A stretch of DNA of 64,000 nucleotides. Origin: Euwallacea fornicatus. Taxonomy: Eukaryota > Arthropoda > Insecta > Coleoptera > Curculionidae. The stretch is taken from assembly GCF_040115645.1 (NCBI RefSeq), contig NC_089550.1, forward strand, positions 4,464,001 to 4,528,000, in the 5' to 3' direction. A program made the translations under genes and the position numbers. Under the pieces are notes generated by a model. The model saw only the letters and a program-made list of their open reading frames with translations. It made no database searches and was not told where the DNA came from. Positions 55,301 through 64,000 of this stretch are shown here, in pieces. Each line of letters begins with the position of its first letter. Position 1 is the first letter of the stretch.

Positions 55301-58280
55301 GCTTTTATCGCAATGCGGTTGTTAGGACTTCATCGCCTCGAAAGGGAGAAAATATTGTTTTGCGTCTTTTTCTCTCCATTGACAAACACTTAAGCTATCA
55401 AAGCGATGGAGGTGCGGAGTTTCGAAATATTATTATTTTTACACATATTACTTTTGCATGGATCGATTCGAATGTGCGACCGTCTTCGTTAAATAAATCG
55501 TTTTTTCCTTGTCGTCCCGGTTAGTCAAACATTGCATTCCTTTGTTCTGCCCCGCGCATGAAATCTACCAAACCGTGAATGAATCCACTCTATATATGCC
55601 AACTAAATGGAAAGGCTCTTTTTCCTTCGCGCGTCTGCGGGTTTCTCTAATGGAAAACAATTTGGATTTGCGGATTGGGAAATAAAGTTATATCATTGTT
55701 GAGAGTTGGTTGAAAAGAAAAATGGATCGGTTAAACAAAAGCGTTTATGTTTCGTGCCAATTGATTCGAGAGTAATGGAAGTCGTGCATGGTTTCAATCA
55801 GGTTTTATATTTAGCCGGGAAGGTTTCCTGCTAGGATGACACTACGGTCCTCATGCTAAATGTGAAACCGGATTGAATTGGAATGGACTAAAGACGAGTG
55901 CGCTGCTGGAAGTTTCAGCCCTTTGACCTTGAACTAAGGAGTTTAGCAAGAGAATCTCTGGATAATATACATGTCGACACCTCCGTTTGTGTCTATCTAC
56001 GGAGGAAGGACAGTCCCTCTGGACATAAGGCAGCACCGTCCCGGTGAGCAAGTGCCTTTCATTTTGAAGAATTCAGTTGTCTCTGGAATGTTCAGGTACT
56101 TATTATACAGCCAACAGCCTTTTGAGGTTAGAGGATGGTCCGAAAACTAGCCACGAAGCTAGATCGCTGAGATATTCATGGTCCCTCGGCAGTTTCTCGT
56201 TATTCCCGATTTGTGGAAATGTGCAGTAGATATTGAGGTTTCATTCCCTTAATACAGAATAATCGTGGTATTCCCGCGTAACCCTCAACAAATTTCGGCT
56301 CGCAAAATTTGAGACACCGGCATCCGCTCCCTTCCGTTGTAAATAAGCCCTGTTGCCACGTACCCCCATGGGGTGGTCCAGGCCCTCATCACTGCCGACT
56401 CCTGGAAAGTTTCCCTTGATCCCGAATTTTGCTGATTAGTCCTATATTGACAGTGTTTGCGTCAATGTCGGGAATTTTGTGATAAAAAAATAACCGAAAG
56501 AGAGGAAAATCATACGAATGTGGGTAACATTAAATTACTGAAAAGACCATGATTGACAACAGAAAGCATTCGAAAATGGAACCAGGCACTGCAGCATCCG
56601 AGGCAGTGGCAAGGGCGTAGTAGAAACAGAAGAAGAATTTAATTTTTGATCCAGACTGACAGAGAGAGAGACGGAATTTCAAATGCTGATGAGCGTGGTT
56701 GTACACCTACGTTCAGGAATAGCAAATTTTAGCGCTAACACGAAAAAGTTTACCAACCAGATTACCGAACTTTCAGACGATTTTACATAACAATCAGATG
56801 ATGATTTGAAATCAAACTTTTTGTATTGCGATGATAAACCGTTTGGGGCCGACACCGAAAATCGCTTACGCTAAACGAAAATCGTCGACCCGTGGCCTGA
56901 TGGCCCAAGCCAAAGACTGATTTTAATAATTATCCCCTAACCCGTGCATTAATCAAACCTCAACCGCGACCAATTATTCAAGGAACTGACTGGCGAGCGT
57001 TAATTCAGCTCAGCTATCCAGCAATTCCAGAATTTATTACCGTGCCAACCGGCGACTGTCAAAAATGCGCTCTGCGTGTCCGAACCGGTTCGCTGATAAA
57101 TAAGGGCGCCACGATATTAAATTATCACTATTTTGTTATGTAAATGAGGCCTTTGCAGGGCCAGACGTAAGTTGTATTCGCGAAAGGAACTGGTTGCCTG
57201 GGAAATCTGCAACTGAGGCCAGTCCAGGGTTAATTGCCCTGGAGGGCAATAAGGAATTTCGGTAACACAAATAATAATAAATTATGAACATTTTGATGTA
57301 AGAAAATAAATAAACGATACGCTCTCTCAGCTCTAGAGAGTCGCAATAACTCAGCCTACCGTTTTTGCCAACTCGTCAAATTAATTCTTATTTGTCCCCC
57401 CGCTTTCTAACAGTGAAATTTCGAGACATTATCACAGAGAAGTTGCTGTGCTCTTCGTCCCCTTTGTGTTACTATAAATATCTGTCATTCTTCGGGGCAC
57501 TAAACCAATTACGAGATTCAACGCAAATGCGGGAGCGGATGATAAATCTGTATCGTCGGATCTGAATAGCGCCTGTCGCAAAAACAAATTATACATTTCT
57601 GCTGTGCCGATATAATACTAACAGTAATTTTCTAGTTTAACTTGTTTTGATGTAAATCGCCAAAATTGTCCAATAGAAACGGTTGCCGATCTATTATGCA
57701 ATTCTGGATAAAAATTTGGATCGCGCTCCTATCCAACGGAAAAAAAGCACAGCTGACTGCCTGATTTGTATGCCACTTTATTTAAGTGCCACCCATATAT
57801 TTCACTCACCGGGCTCGAAAATGTAGGTAAATATCCAAGGTAATGCATTTTTTATCGGGGATACAATGGCAAGTCAAAATATCTTATTCACGGGCGACAC
57901 AGAATCGGTTTTCCTGCCTCGTGTAAAACGATTTAAAAGCGGGATTCAAATTCAAATTCGAACGTTTCACTATTTATGGACCGGAGGATAAAAGTCGAAT
58001 ATGTTCGTCAATTGCGATTGTACGTGAAGGACATTCCTGATGAGGCGATATAAAATTTTCGTTTATGGTTCAATTGCGTACAGATGTCCCGAGAGTGAAG
58101 ACCCGTTAGTTTCACTCTTTTGGAACACATACCAATTATCGTTCCAGACGTCTTAATTTCCCACAGGTTCGACGAGGAATGTTTACAACACAACCAGGAA
58201 AAAAAGGATGGGGAGCCTTCTTTTCTTAAAATTTGCCTGTCAAGAACAACCGACGAGCCCCCTTAAGGCGACATGCAAAG
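52372..58280. other. Non-coding stretch, no gene recognised
   Basis: No transposon signature was found in this 5.9 kb, in contrast to the preceding 35 kb. The 151-codon plus-strand frame at 54321-54776 is motif-free. The CpG-rich patch 54150-54350 has no recognised product. A TATAAAAAG at 53759 is 52 bases from a TCAGTT, too far to be a standard pair. A short GA run occurs at 56661-56673. A perfect 8-bp stem hairpin with a 2-base loop lies at 57233-57250. Confidence 0.5.
57233..57250. repeat. Short perfect hairpin
   Basis: ATTGCCCT, loop GG, AGGGCAAT. An 8-bp stem with no mismatch; not followed by a T run. Probably chance, listed for completeness. Confidence 0.4.
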
Positions 58281-58388
58281 CATGTTCTAGACAAAAGATT
58301 GCCTGGTCTGTGTGTTTTGTGCTGGATATATTGCTGCAGTTTTATTTCCAGCTATTTCTCTTCTTTGTTTGCTGGTAGATTATTTCTT
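58281..58388 (+). repeat. Direct repeat, copy 1
   Basis: This 108-bp unit is repeated 360 bp downstream at 58642-58748. Identity over the central 70 bases is about 85 percent: both contain GGAT-TATTGCTGCA, TTTTATTTCCAGC, ATTTCTCTTCTTTG and GATTATTTCTT in order. No terminal repeats or coding pattern. The unit holds a pyrimidine-rich tract ending TTTCCAG, which resembles a splice acceptor in both copies. Confidence 0.72.
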
Positions 58389-58641
58389 GGCACAAGAAAG
58401 TTCAGTTTATTTCAACTACGAATTTAAGAAGAGGTAGCTTCGTATCCTATTTTCTTTTCAGATTCGTATCTGTTTTGATTCAGCTTGTCCTCACTTTTTT
58501 CCGTCCTCTAGTAAATAATTGCAGCCAATTTTTTAATTCCTTCGTAACACTGCTAATAGAGAGACAACCTGTTTCCACGTACGTCGATCGTGTCATCCTA
58601 TTCGTACAGATAAGCCGGGATCCCACGTTACTGTCAATCGA

Positions 58642-58748
58642 GCATTTTCTAGGAAACAAAATTCCTGCTCTGTATTTTGCTCTGGATTTATTGCTGCAAT
58701 TTTATTTCCAGCCATTTCTCTTCTTTGCTTGTTGGCCGATTATTTCTT
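58642..58748 (+). repeat. Direct repeat, copy 2
   Basis: Copy 2 of the unit at 58281-58388, with the same landmarks in the same order. Similarity starts at the word TTTTCTAG/TGTTCTAG and ends at GATTATTTCTT. The sequence between the two copies is not repeated, so this is a local dispersed duplication rather than a tandem array. Confidence 0.72.
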
Positions 58749-60581
58749 AGAAATCGAGGAAGGACGATTTAGTTGCCACTTCAGAGAAAGGTGAATTAGG
58801 AACTTACTTTCTTCTTTGCATTTTGATTCGGCGTTTTTGTTGCGTTCGTTTTTATTTATTTCGGTTAATAAAGGCGTATTTACAAACTTGTTCTGCCCAT
58901 CGTCGATATTGAGTTCCTCCAACTAATGCAGGGGAGTCCTGTCCCCACGTACCCCCAATTCCCCATCCAAGACCTAACTTCGTCAATTTTTATTTCGTTG
59001 CATCAGGCCATTTACTCAGTGGTTCAGGACTTGACTTGAGATTGAATTGCAAATAGGAAAAGAGATGGGAGTTAAGAGGATTTTTTCTCTATGTGCTGAC
59101 AAATCCGCTTATCTGCTTCAGGGCAGCTGTACGTGCCATTTACTCTGTTCTACAATCTTGGGCAAACTGCAGCCTAAAGTGAAAACACCATGTAAATTTA
59201 TCTAGAACAAGCTGATTGTGCTTAAGTTCTTCCGATTCCGACACGTTTGGGTCTCAATTATGCAGAAGATCCGGTGGTATTGTGTTACTCGCTCTTGGAC
59301 TTTAAAGCTGGCCTTTCTCCCCAATTATCTTTGCTCTTTGCGTATTTAAAGTTGTGCCCCATTAAAACTTTAGTTTATGCTTGGAATGCTATCAAGGCCA
59401 ATTTTACTGACGACTAAATTTTTAAAAATAAATCGCTGCTTAGCTTGCAACTTTTGAACGAACTTCTCCGCCATTAACTGCAGCGCTAATAGCTACATAT
59501 TAATATTTCATAGTGATGGCGGAATTTGGCCACTCAACTAATCAAAGAATGTTATAAATTGGGTCTTATTAATTCTCTATTTAATTGCCCCGACTGAGGC
59601 TGTAAAATCGGGATTTACTTTCCGTAAATATGCAATAAGACCATAGAAACCTAATATTTTATGTTTATGCAGTTGACTTAGGAATTATTGTTCCTTGACG
59701 GTTTGTATAATGGCTTTTTTCGTTTTATGACATCGTAATGTCGTAAAACCCAATAATCTGATCTGAGCAGTGAAAGCGAGGAATCCAATGAAATTCGCCT
59801 CGATTTTTACTACTCTAGGGCGAGTTATAACCCTTACATTTTCTGATGCAAACAAGCAGCAGCAATAACCGACTAACTATTTAATGAATGTTACAGATCC
59901 TAATGGCTGCGAAGCCATAAGTTGCGGTTTTCATCAACTCCTCGTAAAACAAAGGCACCACTCGCATTACTTCTGATTAAACTTATAACGTGCTCATAGA
60001 TCCCGTTGCTCCGACGAGTCCCTGTTCACGTTACTTCCGTACAATAAATAGCATAGAACCTATCCTACAGTTAATCTGGGCAAAGATAATTGGAATTATT
60101 CTAATTGCGGGACTGCGCTGTCGTCTGCAATATTATTTAAGGACCCGGGGTTTGCTCTAGACAATTACAAAGAGATTGTATTTGGTAATTAGGGAGTAAC
60201 ACTCTGGAATTGGCTCTGTTATCTTTTGCGGCTTCGAATTTGACTTTACATTTGAATATTTTGTCAGCCAATTTCGAGTTAAGAAACGCGAGAATACGCG
60301 CGGATGTGCGGCGTTAGACTATTTTGCCAATTTGCGAAGCTCGTTTAAAAATGTTCGCTTTGGTCAATTATAAGTTGCCAGACTCAACTGCAAGGGAGCA
60401 AACGCATTGCGACAGTCTAGAACAACAACAGACCGAGCTTTTATGTTCGTAACCAACTTATTGTTGCACCCCGAGTTTGCCCTGACTATTGTCATTGAAC
60501 CTAAATTATTTATCTAAAACGACTGGACTAGGGATGCGCCCCACCTCTGTCCGTTCACTGAACTACTCCCGTTGACGCGCC
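58749..60581. other. Non-coding stretch upstream of a candidate promoter
   Basis: No open frame above 60 codons and no transposon relic in 1.8 kb, unlike most of the window. The words CCTGT-CCCCACGTACCCCC (58937) and CTGTTGCCACGTACCCCC (56350) are near-identical, with a third, shorter match at 58569. If the promoter at 60582 is real, this is its upstream flank. Confidence 0.45.
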
Positions 60582-60617
60582 TATAAAAGGCAGGGAGAAT
60601 GTATACTACAATCAGTG
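60582..60617 (+). promoter_or_regulatory. Candidate RNA polymerase II core promoter (TATA + initiator)
   Basis: TATAAAAGG starts at 60582, flanked by GC-rich bases (GCGCC before, GCAGGG after). The initiator TCAGTG lies at 60612-60617 and fits the arthropod T-C-A-G-T consensus. The predicted start A (60614) is 32 bases from the first T of the TATA box. The region +28 to +32 (ATACC) matches four of five positions of the downstream promoter element. The start codon of a small frame follows 43 bases later in a good context. This is the best core promoter in the window. Confidence 0.5.
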
Positions 60618-60656
60618 AGACGGCAAGTTTTATCTATTGCATACCGATCTCTAACG

Positions 60657-60728
60657 ATGGCACTGTTGGGAAGAAAAAGAATTTGGCGACTTATTTCGCT
60701 TGTGATGTTCGTAATCCGGGTAGTTTAA
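60657..60728 (+). CDS. Candidate first coding exon, signal-peptide-like
   Basis: The first ATG after the predicted start site, with A at -3 and G at +4, opens 23 codons: MALLGRKRIWRLISLVMFVI then R-V-V and a stop. The layout (short N terminus, basic residues, then a hydrophobic run LISLVMFVI) resembles the start of a signal peptide. The frame may be cut by a donor at 60720 (CGG-GTAGTT, weak), which would make it the first exon of a secreted peptide or cuticle-type gene with a long first intron. Alternatively it is a short upstream frame or nothing. No downstream exon can be assigned. Confidence 0.3.
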   Translation: MALLGRKRIWRLISLVMFVIRVV

Positions 60729-63700
60729 AAATTATGACATTTCCCAGGCCGAAAAGTTAATAGCTGGTAACTCAGTTCAAATTATTTTTAAAATCTCTTT
60801 CGGCAGTTGAAAATTCTTAAGGTTTGTTTCCAAAGCACGTTGAAAACACCTCCGTAGTTTAGAAGATGAATATTACTAGACGGAAATGCAAATTTCCCGC
60901 CTTCGATTCCCTAATAGTCAACTCGTAGACGACACATTTACGGGCTACTTTTTCAAATTTTTAAAGAAATATTTCTAAATTCCATACCTTCCCCCCTTTT
61001 AGTTAGGTAACGAAGACACTACATATGATTGGTATCCATCGAATTAGCTTAAAACTTTGTATTCATGTTGCGAAATTGGGGTCTTCAAAGCTATTTCTGT
61101 GGCTTTAGAAGCAATTAGCTGGAAATTGCTGTTGCATATATGTGCGAAAACTGGGAAATCAACTAATTTGTGGGCATGAACCTCTGCTGGGAACTTGTTA
61201 ATGGGCAAGGATATTTAATTGGTTGGTGACGAGAGTGTTGCATTCTATTGGAGTCTAAAGCTGCCTCTGTTGCATTCATCAGCGCAGTCTATTTGATTTG
61301 GGAAAATTTATTCATTTGTAAATAGTAAATATTTCATAACTTCGTTACAATATTTTTGAAATTTATCACGAAATTCTCGTTTCTTTTAAATATTCTCTTA
61401 AATGTGTATATGTGGGACGTCGTCTATATATCTTTTTGTTTGTCAGGGTGGTCAAGAGTCGTCCAGGCCCTCAGTCCTTTTGATGGTCTTGGATAAAAAG
61501 TCGAATATTAACTAACTAGTTGAAAAGTGAGATGGCTTGAGCAGATATTTTCTCAGCTAATCATGTAAGTTCTTCAGGATGCTACTGGAACTGCGTGTGA
61601 AGTAACACTCAGTCACGGATTATCATCTATGTCTCTCTTAATTGCACGGGTGTTCCATTTAATTGTCCTTAGCTTAACCATCGCTTAAGTGTTAAGTTCA
61701 GTTTGAAGATCTGCCAGCTAATTCAAGCAAACTACAGCTTCGTACTGCAGAACATTGAACAACTGGTCCTGATTTGCCCAAGGCGGAACACGCCCATTTT
61801 GTTTTTTTTTTTTTTTTAGGGGAAATTGCTTTTGGTTTATTATAAAACTTTTCCCTCACGTAGCATTTTTCAATATTTTGCGATTCTTTAAAAAGATTTA
61901 TCGGAATTTTCTGCGATAAAAACAAGCTAATGCATTTTTTCCCTGCTTCGCAAGATATTTTCCTGCAGTGTGACACTATAGTTCCAGTGATTAATGAGCT
62001 GTGATCGGAGCAAAAAGTAGCGAATTGTGAGCGAAACAATCCGTGTTATTGAGAGAGCATCGCGGGAACTCGCTTTAAACTTAAATTGAACCGATGGTGG
62101 TGATGGATTATGTCCTATATTCAGCCGAAAGGTTGAGGTTTTTTCTTTTATTCTTCCCGGTTTTATATCTACATTTTCTTATTATCGGTAAACATCGCTT
62201 TGTATTGCAGCATTTTTTTGGCAAAAATTGAATAAAAGGAGCTTTGTGGATCTTTTCAGTTGTTTGTATCATTAAGCAAAGTCTTCCGCAGGGTGGTGTA
62301 TAGAGATACTCGCCGCTAATTGCCTCCTCACTTTTGTAATCATAATGAGGTTTGTTAAGGAAAGTCCTAAATCTATTATAACATTAGCACTCACTGGGTT
62401 CTTCCCAGGAAAAAACTAATTTAATTCTCAATTAAGTAGGGCTTCACATTTCCACCTCTCCAAGAGGTTGACATTAAAAGGGATTTTTTCCATTATTTAG
62501 ATATATAGGATTTGAAAAGGTCATGATATGCGGCCATGTTCGGGTTTTAAATGTTGAATGTGGGAAGATCCCAGTGGGGACATTGAGGTGCAAACATAAC
62601 ATTAATCTAGGCGGGAAAACGTTAATGGGGCAGTGGAGGGAATTCGGTCATTACATTTTTCACCATCGTTAAGGTTGTTGTTGGATGCGGAAATTTTTCC
62701 AAGGATTCAGAAATGCCAAAAATTGTGCAATTGAATTGTTGCAACAGGATCATTTCCCGTCTCAAGAACGTGAAATTCTTTATCAAATAAGAGCACGCTG
62801 AAGAAGATCAGTGGTGTGGAAAGCGACTTATTGCATGTAGAAACATGGCATGATAGACATGAAGTTCTTCCGAAAGCTGCGATAAACTTTTCTCCCAGTA
62901 GGAAATCCAAGATAGAATCCACGAGAAAAACCAAATTTGATGGTAGTGGTCGAAAAGCGAAACGTCAGATATAAAATTTCAAAATTTCCGGAATTTTTCA
63001 AGTTCGAAAGCTGCACATTCCGGAACTCCAAATTGGACAACTTTGCCCGCAATTCACCCGACTTCCTATCTTTCATATCCCCGTGGCGGAGCCCCAGAAA
63101 CGGGCTCCCGATAGACAGAGATTATAACGAAATGAAAAAGGCAGCAAATCAACTTTTAAATAACTGATAATTCTGAGTGTTCGTTCCTACCTTAAATAAT
63201 TCAAAAGAGAAGAATTCGATTAGTTACGGTGTATGCTTAACGAAAGCGAAAGGTCCGGGGTTTTAAAATAAATAACCTCTCCTCGAACCTCCACCATTCA
63301 CCTGTATCGACAGGCATTTTCGGGAGATGTTACTGCCCCGGTAAGTTCGGATTTACATAAAAGGTTTTTCGGGGAGTTCGAAACTAATCAAATTGTTCTT
63401 TCGTGTAAGTGATGCTGGTTTTCGTAGAGAGAAACTGCTATTCGGAGTCCGCAAGTTATTTGTCACAATGATTGAAGCAGCTCTTCGGATATACATGTCC
63501 TCGGAGCTATTGCATCGATTAATCACGGAAAGAGAAGCAATTTCGGGCGCTTGCACTCTGCGGGTCATTTGAAAATTGTTCTCCGACACTTGGATTTACT
63601 TGGTTTGAATTATGGGTCTCTTTTCATCCATCGGCTTTTAAGCCATTGACGAATCGAATTTGCCGCACAGGAATGGCGAAAATTAGCGTTATTTCCTTAT

Positions 63701-64000
63701 AAAGTGGGAACATCCTCGCTGCTTCCGTCCTCTTCCAGCACGAATTTCCTTTGTCTAATTCCTCTAACTAGGGAGACATAAAAAGTAGATTGCCCATGTC
63801 GCTGGCATGACGTCTATTAATGGACCTTGCCCGGGCTTTTGTGGCAGAAGGAACCGAGAAAATTCGCAAATCTCTATCCGAATTTAACAGAACACACATT
63901 GTTCCACTTCTTATTGTTGGAATCCAGAAGCGTTAAATCTTCTTTGACAAGGAACATTTATTATGATCATATCACTCGTATGGGAATAGGGGATGGAAAA
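60729..64000. other. Non-coding stretch downstream of the candidate first exon
   Basis: If the 60.6-kb exon is real this is its first intron. A 16-base T tract lies at 61802-61817. The 76-codon plus-strand frame at 62937-63167 ends NGLPIDRDYNEMKKAANQLL and N-N, which looks more protein-like than most frames here, but I do not recognise it. Donor-type GTAAGT words occur at 61565, 63341 and 63405. No transposon relic was recognised. Confidence 0.4.

Noticed and set aside
57150..57180. Eight-base microexon between TTTGCAG and GTAAGT
   Set aside because: The pyrimidine tract is poor and eight bases is too short to be credible without RNA evidence.
63698..63735. TATAAAG as a promoter
   Set aside because: The +1 region reads CTTCCAGC with no initiator match.
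1..64000. CRISPR arrays, bacterial operons, riboswitches, rRNA genes
   Set aside because: No regularly spaced repeats, no dense ORF layout and no conserved RNA cores were seen; the window is eukaryotic.
1..64000. Common insect microRNAs
   Set aside because: I looked for mature sequences of several well-known insect miRNAs by eye and found none; a systematic search was not possible.

Overview
The window reads as non-coding DNA from an animal nuclear genome, most likely an insect. The longest open frames are about 160 codons, nothing resembles bacterial gene density, the base composition is AT-leaning with many TAATTA-type words, and the recognisable protein relics are arthropod-type mariner and other IS630/Tc1/mariner transposases, a non-LTR reverse transcriptase and a Ty3/gypsy-type integrase. 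Two sites have TATA boxes spaced exactly as expected from arthropod-type initiators. I cannot place the species. No intact, recognisable protein-coding gene lies wholly inside the window. It probably samples a long intron or the intergenic space of a large locus.

Layout. Positions 1-17 kb are mostly featureless AT-rich DNA broken by two related mariner relics on the minus strand. One is a 356-bp internally deleted copy with both ends (4592-4947); the other is a longer, frameshifted copy (about 10315-11406). From 17 to 52 kb the DNA is a graveyard of DNA transposons. Seven or more relics carry the C-terminal transposase signature of the type R-S-P-D-L-T-x-L-D-F-F-L-W (17.2, 20.1, 27.9, 30.6, 36.4, 48.4 and 51.2 kb), and a related fragment lies at 39.4 kb. 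Two of these (48.4 and 51.2 kb) keep both long terminal inverted repeats of roughly 240-270 bp. The copies at 30.6 and 48.4 kb share the same internal junction. The same zone holds a 700-bp long-TIR MITE (33498-34197), a 1.08-kb foldback element (41505-42580), a broken non-LTR RT (34.9-35.3 kb) and a gypsy-like integrase scrap (40.3 kb). From 52 kb to the end there are few recognisable mobile elements.

Candidate host signals. (i) At 23162-23238 a branch-like site, a 15-base pyrimidine tract and CAG are followed directly by GTACGT, and 48 bases later by a consensus GTAAGT donor. This is the architecture of a microexon or a recursive-splicing exon. (ii) At 60582-60728 a TATA box, a TCAGTG initiator 32 bases downstream and a 23-codon frame with a signal-peptide-like N terminus suggest a first exon of a secreted product. 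(iii) At 44790-45085 a second TATA plus initiator with the same spacing precedes a 78-codon frame.

The mobile-element relics are dead: catalytic residues are lost or frames broken in nearly all. The splice and promoter signals are inferences from motifs alone and need RNA evidence.
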